A DNA stretch of 36,047 bases from Stenotrophomonas sp. UBA7346 (lineage in GTDB: Bacteria > Pseudomonadota > Gammaproteobacteria > Xanthomonadales > Xanthomonadaceae), in assembly GCA_002471015.1 (NCBI GenBank), contig DKPB01000046.1, positions 1 to 36,047 on the forward strand, written 5' to 3'. The notes below the pieces were generated by a model that saw only the letters and a list, made by a program, of their open reading frames with translations, was not told the origin of the DNA and did not search any database. This document shows, piece by piece, positions 22,167 to 30,436 of the stretch. The position numbers and the translations under genes are program-made. Position 1 is the first letter of the stretch; each line of letters begins with the position of its first letter.

Positions 22167-23607
22167 GCCCACGCAGGCCGCGACGGTATGGGTGGTGGAT
22201 GACGACCGCTCGGTGCGCTTCGTGCTGACCACCGCACTGCGCGATGCCGGTTATACGGTCGAGGGTTTCGACAGCGCGGCTGCGGCCTTGACCGCGATGG
22301 CCCAGCAACCTGTGCCGGACCTGCTGTTCACCGATGTGCGCATGCCCGGTGATGACGGCCTGGTATTGCTGGACAAGCTCAAGGCCGCGCACCCGCAGCT
22401 GCCGGTGATCGTGATGTCGGCCTATACCGATGTCGCCAGCACCGCTGGCGCCTTCCGTGGCGGCGCGCATGAGTTCCTGTCCAAACCCTTCGATCTGGAT
22501 GATGCGGTGGAGCTGGCGCGGCGCGCGCTGCCCGAGGCCGAGGAGTTGCCGGCGCCGATCGCTGCAGCGCCGCTAGCGGCACACAAGGACGAAGGCCCGC
22601 CGCAGCTGATCGGCGACACCCCCGCCATGCGCGCGCTGTTCCGGGCCATCGGCCGTCTGGCGCAGGCGCCGCTGTCGGTACTGATCAATGGCGAGACCGG
22701 CACCGGCAAGGAGCTGGTTGCCAATGCGCTGCACCGCGAGTCACCGCGTGCCAAGGGACCGTTCGTCGCCCTCAACACCGCCGCGATTCCGGCCGAGCTG
22801 CTGGAAAGCGAATTGTTCGGCCACGAAGCCGGCGCCTTCACCGGTGCAAGCAAGCGCCACATTGGCCGCTTCGAGCAGGCCGATGGTGGCACCTTGTTCC
22901 TGGATGAAATCGGCGACATGCCGCTGGCCCTGCAGACCCGGTTGCTGCGTGTGCTGGCCGAGGGTGAGTTCTTCCGCGTCGGTGGCCGTGAGTTGATCCG
23001 CGTCGACGTGCGGGTGGTCGCGGCCACCCACCAGGATCTGGAAACGCTGGTCGAACAAGGCCGCTTCCGCGCCGACCTGCTGCATCGCCTGGACATGGTG
23101 CGCCTGCTGCTGCCGCCCCTGCGCGAGCGCCTGGGCGATGTGCCGCAGCTGGCCGAGAACTTCCTGGCCAATGCCGCGCGCCGCCTCGACATGCCACCCA
23201 AGCGGCTGTCCGCTGCTGCTGTCAAAGCTCTGCGCGAGCACCAATGGCCGGGCAACGTCCGTGAGCTGGAAAACGTCTGCTGGCGGCTGGCAGCGCTGGC
23301 CGTGGCCGACACCGTATCGGCCGAGGACGTGCAGGCCGCGCTGAACCGCGGCGGTCGCGCGGCAGCCAGCACGGCGGCAGTTGCGCCCCAGCACTGGGAC
23401 CGCGCGCTGGCCGCCTGGGCGCGGCAACGGTTGGCCGAAGGCGCCAGCGGCCTTCACGCCGAGGCGCGCGAGCGCCTGGACAGCGTGCTGCTGGAAGTGG
23501 CACTGGATTTCACCGATGGCCACCGTGCAGACGCCGCAACGCGTCTGGGACTGGGCCGTAACACTGTTACCCGCAAACTGGGGTCTGGCCGCCGTCGCGG
23601 CAGTTGA
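22159..23607 (+). CDS. ntrC: Nitrogen response regulator NtrC (GlnG)
   Basis: A 482-residue sigma-54 activator. The receiver (1-120) has the acidic triplet D14-D16, phospho-acceptor D59 and K109. The AAA+ domain has Walker A GETGTGKE (178-185), the sigma-54-contacting GAFTGA loop (225-230), Walker B GGTLFLDE (243-250) and the WPGNVRELEN segment. A C-terminal Fis-type helix-turn-helix is visible at HRADAATRLGLGRNTVTRKL. All activation motifs are intact, so it should act on the dyads at glnA and ntrB. GGAGG 7 bp upstream, inside ntrB, drives its translation. Confidence 0.96.
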   Translation: MHKPTQAATVWVVDDDRSVRFVLTTALRDAGYTVEGFDSAAAALTAMAQQPVPDLLFTDVRMPGDDGLVLLDKLKAAHPQLPVIVMSAYTDVASTAGAFRGGAHEFLSKPFDLDDAVELARRALPEAEELPAPIAAAPLAAHKDEGPPQLIGDTPAMRALFRAIGRLAQAPLSVLINGETGTGKELVANALHRESPRAKGPFVALNTAAIPAELLESELFGHEAGAFTGASKRHIGRFEQADGGTLFLDEIGDMPLALQTRLLRVLAEGEFFRVGGRELIRVDVRVVAATHQDLETLVEQGRFRADLLHRLDMVRLLLPPLRERLGDVPQLAENFLANAARRLDMPPKRLSAAAVKALREHQWPGNVRELENVCWRLAALAVADTVSAEDVQAALNRGGRAAASTAAVAPQHWDRALAAWARQRLAEGASGLHAEARERLDSVLLEVALDFTDGHRADAATRLGLGRNTVTRKLGSGRRRGS

Positions 23608-23646
23608 CCGGCACCGGCCCCTCCGTTCCATCGCAAGGAGATATCG

Positions 23647-24216
23647 ATGCGCATCCTGCTCCCCGTCACCGCCCTGGCCGCCAGCGTGCTGCTCAGCGCC
23701 TGCGGATCCACCCCGGCCCCGAAGCCGCAGGCGCCGCCTCCGGTGGCGGCAGTCAGCACCGCCAGGATGGCTGAAGCCAATCTGGCCCCGGCCTCGGCCA
23801 GTCTGGTCAGCGGACGTCTGGCGCTGGTGCCGGAGGCGGGCGGCGTACACATCACTGGCGTGATCGGCGGTTTGCCGCGTGGCCAGCAAGCTGCTTTCCA
23901 TGTACATGAAAAGGGGGATTGCAGTGCGGTGGACGCCAGCAGCGCCGGTGGTCACTTCAATCCGGCCATGCAGCCACACGGCCGCGCCGGTGCCGGTGTG
24001 CACCACGCCGGTGACATGGACAACCTGCAGGCCAATGCCGAAGGTGTGGCCAACGTGGATGTTCACCTGCGAGGGGTTACCCTCGGGGGTGGCGGCAGCA
24101 ATGACGTTGCTGGTCGCGCCTTGGTGGTGCATGCCGCCGCCGATGATTACCGCAGCCAGCCCGCCGGCAATGCCGGCGCACGCGTGGCCTGTGCGGTGAT
24201 CCGTGTGGTGCGCTGA
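23647..24216 (+). CDS. sodC: Cu/Zn superoxide dismutase lipoprotein, first copy
   Basis: A 189-residue periplasmic enzyme that dismutates superoxide. The lipobox LLSAC (about 15-19) is followed by a Pro-rich linker. Metal ligands are visible: the FHVHEKGDC copper pair, GGHFNP, QPHG, VHHAGDMDN with the zinc Asp, and VVHAAADDY. The disulfide cysteines are in GDC and RVACAV. The start follows AAGGAGATATCG. A Gly-rich insert (TLGGGGSND) in a late loop differs from the second copy, which lies 59 bp downstream. Confidence 0.94.
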   Translation: MRILLPVTALAASVLLSACGSTPAPKPQAPPPVAAVSTARMAEANLAPASASLVSGRLALVPEAGGVHITGVIGGLPRGQQAAFHVHEKGDCSAVDASSAGGHFNPAMQPHGRAGAGVHHAGDMDNLQANAEGVANVDVHLRGVTLGGGGSNDVAGRALVVHAAADDYRSQPAGNAGARVACAVIRVVR

Positions 24217-24275
24217 GCGCGCCCGCAGCTACCCTGTCCCTCAAGAACGATCCGCCAAGCAAGGGAGTTACCCAT

Positions 24276-24893
24276 ATGCGACTGATCCACACCAGCCTGT
24301 TCCTGGCCAGCGCCCTGGCCCTGAGCGCCTGCAAGCAGGGCGCCGAGCCCGACGCCGCACCGGCCCCTGGTACCACCGCACCGCCTGCGGCTGCCGCACC
24401 GGCCACCGACCCGGCGGCACCGCCTGCCATGGCCGCTCCGTTGGCCACCGCCCAGCTGCAGCCGACCAAGGACAGCAGCGTGGCCGGCACCATCAGCTTC
24501 AGCCTGGTTGACGGCCTGCTGCGCGCCAGCGGCGACATCAGCGGGTTGAAGCCCAACAGCGAACATGGTTTCCACATCCATGAGAAGGGCGATTGCAGTG
24601 CGCCGGACGGCACCAGCGCCGGTGGCCATTTCAACCCGGGCAGCAGCGAGCACGGCAGCATCGAGGCGCCCGCGCACCATGGCGGTGACATGCCCAACAT
24701 CGTTGCCGACGCGCAGGGCAATGCACATATCGATGGGCCGGTGGCGAGCAACGTCAACGTCGGCAAGGGTGATGCGTTCGACATCATCGGCCGCGGCCTG
24801 ATCGTCCATGCCGACCCGGACGACTACAAGAGCCAGCCGACCGGCAACGCCGGCGCACGACTGGCCTGTGCGGTGATCACCAAGGCGCAGTGA
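24276..24893 (+). CDS. sodC: Cu/Zn superoxide dismutase lipoprotein, second copy
   Basis: A 205-residue paralogue of the preceding gene. The lipobox ALSAC (about 15-19) is followed by a longer Ala/Pro-rich tether (to about residue 60). Ligand motifs FHIHEKGDC, GGHFNP, SEHG, HHGGDMPN and VHADPDDY are all intact, as are both disulfide cysteines. The catalytic halves of the two proteins are similar but not recent duplicates (for example SNVNVGKGDAFDIIGRGL versus TLGGGGSNDVAGRAL). The start follows AAGGGAG. The long tether suggests outer-membrane anchoring with reach into the periplasm. Confidence 0.94.
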   Translation: MRLIHTSLFLASALALSACKQGAEPDAAPAPGTTAPPAAAAPATDPAAPPAMAAPLATAQLQPTKDSSVAGTISFSLVDGLLRASGDISGLKPNSEHGFHIHEKGDCSAPDGTSAGGHFNPGSSEHGSIEAPAHHGGDMPNIVADAQGNAHIDGPVASNVNVGKGDAFDIIGRGLIVHADPDDYKSQPTGNAGARLACAVITKAQ

Positions 24894-24919
24894 CGGTCGT
24901 TCGGACCGCGACGCCAAGG

Positions 24920-25215
24920 CTTGCCCCCCTCCCTTGCGCAGCGCGCAGGGGAGGGTCGGGGAGGGGTGCTTTGGCTTTGGCCTTTGAACGTGCACCTGCT
25001 CCCAGCATGAAGCTCTCGTCGTGATTCACTACTGACTTTTGAGGTCAGACGCTCATTTCATGAGCGAGAGGCCAAGGCAACCGCACCCCTCCCCAACCCT
25101 CCCCTTGCCTTCGGCAAAGGGAGGGGGCCGTTCGCGGCGAGCATCAACGTGCTGCATGCACCGCTCCCTCCCTTTCGCGCAGCGAAGGGGAGGGCTGGGG
25201 AGGGGTGCTCTTGCT
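24920..25215. repeat. Three GC-rich inverted-repeat elements and two small hairpins
   Basis: This 389-bp gap holds no gene. Elements at about 24925-24969, 25083-25124 and 25163-25208 share a core (CCCTCCC-loop-GGGGAGGG, then CGGGGAGGGGTGC). The middle one is inverted relative to the others. Between the first two lie CTGAC/GTCAG (25032-25048) and a perfect CGCTCAT-TTC-ATGAGCG hairpin (25050-25066). A related element occurs at about 13991-14040. Confidence 0.82.
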
Positions 25216-25240
25216 TCGGCTTCATTCCATGCCAAAACAA

Positions 25241-25262
25241 AAAGGCCGCTTGCGCGGCCTTT
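25241..25262 (-). terminator. Rho-independent terminator of the 295-residue unknown
   Basis: A 9-bp stem (AAAGGCCGC with GCGGCCTTT) and 4-nt loop lie 20 bp past the minus-strand stop codon. On the minus strand a T-rich tract (TTTTTGTTTT) overlaps and follows the stem. Confidence 0.88.
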
Positions 25263-25282
25263 CTGCACTCACCCGCGCGCGC

Positions 25283-26170
25283 TCAATGCGCCAGCAGGGC
25301 CCTTGCATCCTGACCGGCATGCACGTGCACATACAGCACGTCGATACCATGCGCTTCCAGCACCGCGGCCATCTGCCGCTGGCGCATCAGGTACTGCTCG
25401 TAGATGCGCTGCAGGCGATCACAGGCATTGGGCTCGTGGCCGTAATGGGCGCACCAGCCGGCCGGGTCGAACAAGGCCATGCGTACTTCGCCGCCCACAT
25501 AGCGCAGCAGCGGTTCCGGCGAGGCTTCCAGCCATTGTTCTTCGTCCGGCGCGAACATCGCCGTCTCCAGCAGCGGCCACAGATCGGCCAGGCCCTGGTT
25601 GTCATACTGCATGGCCATCATGGCGGCCAGGTCATTGACCGTGAAATAGCGTGCGTGCTCGATCTGCGCGCCAAAGCTGTTCTGGGCCAGCAATGCGGTA
25701 TCCGGCTGCGCCATGCCGTTGGCCAGCAGCACGTCTTCCAGCGCATCGCGCACCAGCTGGCGGGTCTGGGCCTCGCCGCCGGCCAGGACGAACGGCAGCA
25801 CCCGCAACGCGCCGCCGGCCAAGCTGGGGTCGGCCTGCAGCGGCAGCGGTATCTCGCCATTGGCATCGGCACCGAAGGCCAGCAGGCGCGGGCCCTGGTT
25901 GCGGCCCGGCGCACGCATCTGCAGCTCTTCCAGGCGGCGATGAATGGGCAACCCGGTGCGCAGCACTTCCGCCGGATCGAAATGCGCGGCGGCAAATACC
26001 AGGTCCAGTTCGCTGACCTGCGGAACCAGTTTGGCCAGATCGCGGCCGATCAGGGCCGCCAGTTCGCCGGCCTGCCCGGAGTCCAGTGCCGCCTGCCGCG
26101 GCTGCTCGCCGCCGGCCAGTTCCAGTGCTACTACGCCCAGTGCGTTCATGTCGGGGTTGGAATTGCTCAT
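25283..26170 (-). CDS. Unknown soluble protein of 295 residues
   Basis: I do not recognise this family. The protein starts MSNSNPDMNALG, lacks a signal peptide and membrane segments, and is acidic with many Leu, Ala and Gln residues. The C-terminal half is the most structured-looking part: QYDNQGLADLWPLLETAM, WCAHYGHEPNACDRLQRI and VLYVHVHAGQDARALLAH, including two Cys and several His that could bind a metal (inference). Codon use is GC3-rich like its neighbours and the gene has its own terminator, so it is real. It is divergent from fadI with a 90-bp gap. The seven codons before the chosen ATG are in frame but unlikely. Confidence 0.78.
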   Translation of the reverse strand: MSNSNPDMNALGVVALELAGGEQPRQAALDSGQAGELAALIGRDLAKLVPQVSELDLVFAAAHFDPAEVLRTGLPIHRRLEELQMRAPGRNQGPRLLAFGADANGEIPLPLQADPSLAGGALRVLPFVLAGGEAQTRQLVRDALEDVLLANGMAQPDTALLAQNSFGAQIEHARYFTVNDLAAMMAMQYDNQGLADLWPLLETAMFAPDEEQWLEASPEPLLRYVGGEVRMALFDPAGWCAHYGHEPNACDRLQRIYEQYLMRQRQMAAVLEAHGIDVLYVHVHAGQDARALLAH

Positions 26171-26179
26171 GGTTCGCGG

Positions 26180-26208
26180 TTGGCCCATCACGGCCTCAAA
26201 GCTACACT
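26180..26208 (+). promoter_or_regulatory. Possible sigma-70 promoter of fadI
   Basis: TTGGCC and TACACT are separated by 17 bp, each matching 4 of 6 consensus bases. They lie in the divergent gap 53 bp before the proposed fadI start. This is weak evidence from spacing alone. Confidence 0.35.
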
Positions 26209-26260
26209 CAACACCATTATGCCTGCTATCGCATGCAGGCCACGTCGCAGACCCTTTCCC

Positions 26261-27556
26261 ATGTCAGGTACCCGCATGCCCAGCGCTCGTCCCGTCGCCA
26301 TCCTCGGTGGTGTCCGCATCCCGTTCTGCCGCCAGAACACTGCTTATTCGGACGTCGGCAATCTCGGCATGTCGGTCCGTACGCTTGGCGCCCTTGTTGA
26401 ACGGTACGGCCTGCATGGCCAGCAGTTGGGCGAAGTGGCGATGGGCGCGGTGATCAAGCATCCCAGCGACTGGAACCTGGGCCGCGAGGCCGCGCTGTCG
26501 TCGGGCCTGTCGCCGCTGACCCCGGGCATCACCCTGCAGCGCGCCTGTGGTACCTCGCTGGACAGCATCATCACCGTCGCCAACAAGATTTCCCTGGGCC
26601 AGATCGAGTCCGGTATCGGTGGCGGCTCGGACACCACCTCCGATGTGCCCATTGTCTACGGCAAGAAGCTGCGTGCGCGCCTGCTGGCCGCCAACCGCGC
26701 CAAGAGCACCGGCGACAAGATCCGCACCCTGCTCAAGGGCTTCAAGTTCTCCGAACTCAAGCCCGAGTTCCCCGGCGTGGCCGAGCCGCGCACCGGCAAG
26801 AGCATGGGTGACCACTGCGAGGACATGGCCAAGGAATGGAACATCTCGCGTGATTCGCAGGACGCGTGGGCGGTGTCCTCGCACAAGAAGCTGGCCGCCG
26901 CCTATGAGCGCGGTTTCTTCAACGACCTGATCGCGCCGTTCCGTGGCGTGGAGCGCGACAACATCCTGCGCCCGGACACCTCGCTGGAAAAGCTGGCTAC
27001 GTTGAAGCCGGCCTTTGACAAGAGCTCCGGCCGCGGCACCCTGACCGCCGCCAACTCCACCCCGCTCACCGACGGTGCCGCTGCGGTGCTGCTGGCCAGC
27101 GAAGAGTGGGCGCGTGCACATGGCCATGAGCCGCTGGCCTATCTGCGCGATGCGCAGGTGGCTGCGGTGGATTTCGTGCATGGCGAAGGCCTGCTGATGG
27201 CGCCGACCGTGGCGGTGCCGGAAATGCTCAAGCGCAACGGCCTGACCCTGCAGGATTTCGACATCTACGAAATCCACGAAGCCTTTGCCGCACAGGTGCT
27301 GTGCACGCTGCGCGCCTGGGAGAGCGAGGACTATTGCCGTAACCGGCTGGGCCTGGACGCGGCGCTGGGCCGTATCGACCCGGACAAGATCAACCCGCTG
27401 GGTTCGTCGCTGGCCACCGGCCATCCGTTCGCGGCGACCGGCGCGCGCATCATCGGCACCGTTGCCAAGCAGTTGGCCGAACGTGGTGGCGGCCGTGCGC
27501 TGGTGTCCATCTGCACCGCCGGCGGCATGGGCGTGGTGGCTATCGTCGAGCGCTGA
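26261..27556 (+). CDS. fadI: Acetyl-CoA C-acyltransferase, FadI-like thiolase
   Basis: A 431-residue thiolase. The acylated Cys is in LQRACGTSLDS near residue 94, and the catalytic His is in GHPFAATGAR. HEAFAAQ and the acceptor Cys in SICTAGGMG complete the active site. Motifs RMGD-type GKSMGDHCEDMAK and LTAANSTPLTDGAAAV place it closer to FadI (about 436 residues) than to biosynthetic AtoB thiolases. FadI releases acetyl-CoA in the last step of beta-oxidation, normally with FadJ, which is not in this window. The start could be 26261 (MSGTRMPSARP) or 26276; no strong ribosome site decides. Confidence 0.9.
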   Translation: MSGTRMPSARPVAILGGVRIPFCRQNTAYSDVGNLGMSVRTLGALVERYGLHGQQLGEVAMGAVIKHPSDWNLGREAALSSGLSPLTPGITLQRACGTSLDSIITVANKISLGQIESGIGGGSDTTSDVPIVYGKKLRARLLAANRAKSTGDKIRTLLKGFKFSELKPEFPGVAEPRTGKSMGDHCEDMAKEWNISRDSQDAWAVSSHKKLAAAYERGFFNDLIAPFRGVERDNILRPDTSLEKLATLKPAFDKSSGRGTLTAANSTPLTDGAAAVLLASEEWARAHGHEPLAYLRDAQVAAVDFVHGEGLLMAPTVAVPEMLKRNGLTLQDFDIYEIHEAFAAQVLCTLRAWESEDYCRNRLGLDAALGRIDPDKINPLGSSLATGHPFAATGARIIGTVAKQLAERGGGRALVSICTAGGMGVVAIVER

Positions 27557-27565
27557 TGGAGTTCT

Positions 27566-27634
27566 GTAGTGCCGAGCCATGCTCGGCAGCGGCATTCCCG
27601 GTGATGCACCTTGCCGACCATGGGTCGGCACTAC
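27566..27634. repeat. Single 69-bp inverted SMAG dimer
   Basis: It starts with GTAGTGCCGAGCC and ends with GGTCGGCACTAC. The linker GGCATTCCCGGTGATG matches that of the dimers at 5852 and 14041. It begins 9 bp after the fadI stop and ends about 30 bp before the next gene. Confidence 0.9.
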
Positions 27635-27665
27635 AATGTCTGCCTACCAACGGATGGGGCAGGGC

Positions 27666-28607
27666 ATGAAACGCATCGCGATCGGTTTGGCTGTGCTGTT
27701 GGCAGGCTGGGCAGCACCTGCCGCGGCCATGACCTTCATGAAGGTGGACCACGTCTGCCCTGTGGGTGGGGAGCGCTTCAGCGCGCAGGAAATGGGCTCG
27801 GGCACAGCCTTCGGCCACTTCCTCGACGGGCGCCTGCATGGCGCCATCCAGTCGCCGTGGCCACTGGTGTCCTGCCCGGGCAATGGCTTTGTCATCTACA
27901 AGCGCGATTACAGCGCCGACGAGATCAAGCGCCTCACCGCCGTGGTCGAGAGCGACGACTACCAGCGCATGCGCGGCCGTGAAACCAGCTACTGGCTGCT
28001 GGCGCGCCTGCTCGAAGCAGCCGATGCACCGCCCCAGGAGCGCGCGGGCGCGCTGCAGCGCGCTACCTGGCAGGCCTCGCCCGCTCAGTACCCGGCCTAC
28101 GTGCAGGCAGCGGCCACTGCATTTGCACGGCAATGCCCAGACGCCGCCGACCCTGCCGCACGGGACGAAGCCTGGCTGTATTGCCAGATGCTGCTCGGGG
28201 AATGGGAACGCCGGTTGTCGCGCTTCGATTCGGCCCGCACACGCTTCCAACGCCTGCAAACGCTGCCGCAGCAGTTGGTACTTGGGGAGGATCGTGCGCG
28301 CGCCCAGCGCCAGTACGTTGCAGAGATCGAGCAACAGTTGCAGCTGATCGCCGATGGCAACGCATTGAATGTGATGGCGGTGGATGCCAATGCACCGGTG
28401 GGCAGGGAGGGCGCCGATGGTGTTTCGCGCACCGGGCAACACGGTGACGCCGCCGCAGCAGCGGCAGCACAGGCTGCCGCGGACACCGCGGTTTCGGCCG
28501 CCGATGCCGCTGCCAGTGCCGCCGCAGCGGCTGCCGATGCGACTATTGATGCGGCGGCGCAAGCGGCCGATGCCAGCGAGCAGGCGCTCCGCGAGCAGGG
28601 ACGCTGA
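27666..28607 (+). CDS. Secreted protein of unknown function with Ala-rich tail
   Basis: A 313-residue protein with a signal peptide (MKRIAIGLAVLLAGWAAPAAA). The front of the mature chain has HVCPVGGERFSAQEM and, about 40 residues later, SCPGNGFVIYKRDYSADE, which recalls the paired-Cys opening of DUF2225 proteins; I am unsure of that match. The middle (about 90-230) is helical and Arg-rich. The last 50 or so residues are almost only Ala with spaced Asp, Ser and Thr (AAAADATIDAAAQAADASEQ), predicting a long helix or coiled segment. Codon use agrees with neighbours. Function unknown. Confidence 0.75.
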   Translation: MKRIAIGLAVLLAGWAAPAAAMTFMKVDHVCPVGGERFSAQEMGSGTAFGHFLDGRLHGAIQSPWPLVSCPGNGFVIYKRDYSADEIKRLTAVVESDDYQRMRGRETSYWLLARLLEAADAPPQERAGALQRATWQASPAQYPAYVQAAATAFARQCPDAADPAARDEAWLYCQMLLGEWERRLSRFDSARTRFQRLQTLPQQLVLGEDRARAQRQYVAEIEQQLQLIADGNALNVMAVDANAPVGREGADGVSRTGQHGDAAAAAAAQAAADTAVSAADAAASAAAAAADATIDAAAQAADASEQALREQGR

Positions 28608-28686
28608 GCATGGCTGCCGACACGTAAACGTCAGCCTTCGTTATGCCGTCCCTTTTGACCTGCAGCGGCCAGATGCTGTTGCAGGT

Positions 28687-29124
28687 CTATGCGTGTTCGC
28701 CAGGCTGCGAATGGTCCAGCAGGAACTGGCTGATGGCCTTGCGTAGTGGCAGGTCGTCGGTGCGTTGTGCCAGGGCATCGGCCAGCAAGGCGTAGTCCTG
28801 TGCAGTGGCCAGGTCGCCCAGGTTGGAATGGCGTTCGGCCAGCGCCAGGCAGATGGAGGCCTCGTAGGTGGTCGCCTTGGCCGCCGTGGCGAGCATCAAT
28901 GCGCGGGTGTAGTGGTCGATGGCGGCATGGTCATCACTGGTGAAATCGGCCAGGGTTTCCCAAAGGAAAGGGTGGTCGCGACCGGCCAGGGCGACTGCGT
29001 CGCAGTAGGCATGCAGTTCCGCGTACAGCGCGGCGCTGGCATCGTCGTCACCTTCTTCGCAGGCGTTGAGGATGGCGTCGGTCAGCGCAACCACGCGCTC
29101 GTGGATGTCCAGGGGGATCTGCAT
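28687..29124 (-). CDS. Small helical protein of unknown function (145 residues)
   Basis: A 145-residue soluble acidic protein, MQIPLDIHERVVAL.., without a signal. Paired helices around DHYTRALMLATAAKATTYEA and LALAERHSNLGDLATAQDYA look like two TPR-type repeats. GGAAGAA precedes the ATG at proper spacing. It lies 40 bp after hemY on the same strand, so it could be the last gene of the hem operon. I do not recognise a named family. Confidence 0.75.
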   Translation of the reverse strand: MQIPLDIHERVVALTDAILNACEEGDDDASAALYAELHAYCDAVALAGRDHPFLWETLADFTSDDHAAIDHYTRALMLATAAKATTYEASICLALAERHSNLGDLATAQDYALLADALAQRTDDLPLRKAISQFLLDHSQPGEHA

Positions 29125-29164
29125 GTTGGTTCTTCCGGGAAAACAATAATTGCGCTGCGCGGCA

Positions 29165-30436
29165 TCAGTCCGTCGAACCCGGTAAACGGGGGAACCCATG
29201 CGCGTCGCGCTCTTCGGCGACGGCCTGGTCCTGGATCTGCTGGCGCAGATCGCGGCGCTGGATCGGCAGCGGGGTCTGCCCGCGCCGCTGGCGCAACGCA
29301 TTGAGCAGGCATTGGCTGGCCAGTGCGGAATCGTCCTGGGCGGCGAATGCTTCGCCCAGAGCCTCCCAGGCCTCGGCGCCAGCACCCTGGGCGATGGCAC
29401 GGTGCAGGAATTCCTCGGCCTGCGACCACTGTCCCTGGCCTCCGGCCAGGCGCGCCAGCGCCAGCAACAGGGCCGGGCTGGACGGGTGCGACTGCAGCCA
29501 GCGCTGGGCGCTGGCGCGGCGCGAATCCAGCTTTTCCACTGGCAGCTGCGCGTACAGGCTGACCAGGTCTTCGTCCCACTGGCTGTCCAGGGTCTGCTCG
29601 ATGCTGCGCAGGGCTACATCGTTCCAGTTCAACGCGACCGCACGGCTGGCATAGCGGGCCACGGCCTGCGGCGACACACGCAGTGTCTTGGGCAGCACCT
29701 CCCAACGCGCGGCCAGGGTGTTCACGTCCTGCGCCTCGTCCAGCATCTGCAATGCCAGCCGGGTCTCCAGTGCCGCCAGTGCTGCAGGTGGCATGGCCTG
29801 CTGCTGGCGCAGTGCACCGAGCTGGCCGTAGGCCTCTTCGGCGCGACCGGCATGTTCCAGTGCCTGGCTGCGCAGCCACAGGCCGCGCGGCGGCAGGGGT
29901 TGTGCGGCGGGCACATCCAGCGCGGCGATGGCCTCCAGCGGTTTGTCCTGCTGCAGCCAGCGTTCGGCGCTGTGCAGTGCGTGCAAGACCGGATCGACCG
30001 CGGCCAACTGCTGCAGATGGGTGCCGGCACGGGCATTGTCCTCGCGGGCTTCGGCAGCACGCATCGCCGCCACCAGGGCGATGGGGCGGATTTCCTTTTC
30101 GTTGGCGGCGCTTTCCAGCATTTTCTCCGCGCGCTGCCATTGGCCGCCGTCGAGTGCACGCAGGCCGTCGATCAGGCGGGCACGGCCCTGCTTGCGGCGG
30201 TGCCGGGCCCAGGCCCGGAACGGCATGCTGACCAAGGTCCAAATCAGCCACAGCAACAACAGTGCGATCACCACCGCCAGCAGGGCCTGCGGCACGGTGG
30301 CGATGTAGTCGTGGCTACCCGCGCGGACGGTGACCTCACCCAGCGCACGCGCCGAGTCCTGGCTCAGCCACTGCGCGCCGAAGATGCCGAGCGCGGCAAC
30401 CAGCAGAACCAGCAGCAGGGATCGGAATGCCTTCAT
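29165..30436 (-). CDS. hemY: HemY, haem-biosynthesis-associated TPR membrane protein
   Basis: A 423-residue protein with two N-terminal membrane segments (about 5-22 and 42-65, the second VPQALLAVVIALLLLWLIW), the HemY N-terminal domain (RHRRKQGRARLIDGLRALDGGQWQRAEKML) and a periplasm- or cytosol-facing TPR region to the C-terminus. The name should not be confused with protoporphyrinogen oxidase HemY of Bacillus. The exact role in gammaproteobacterial haem synthesis is not settled. Its ATG overlaps the hemX stop as ATGA. The order hemD-hemX-hemY matches the E. coli arrangement after hemC, which is absent from this window. Confidence 0.93.
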   Translation of the reverse strand: MKAFRSLLLVLLVAALGIFGAQWLSQDSARALGEVTVRAGSHDYIATVPQALLAVVIALLLLWLIWTLVSMPFRAWARHRRKQGRARLIDGLRALDGGQWQRAEKMLESAANEKEIRPIALVAAMRAAEAREDNARAGTHLQQLAAVDPVLHALHSAERWLQQDKPLEAIAALDVPAAQPLPPRGLWLRSQALEHAGRAEEAYGQLGALRQQQAMPPAALAALETRLALQMLDEAQDVNTLAARWEVLPKTLRVSPQAVARYASRAVALNWNDVALRSIEQTLDSQWDEDLVSLYAQLPVEKLDSRRASAQRWLQSHPSSPALLLALARLAGGQGQWSQAEEFLHRAIAQGAGAEAWEALGEAFAAQDDSALASQCLLNALRQRRGQTPLPIQRRDLRQQIQDQAVAEERDAHGFPRLPGSTD

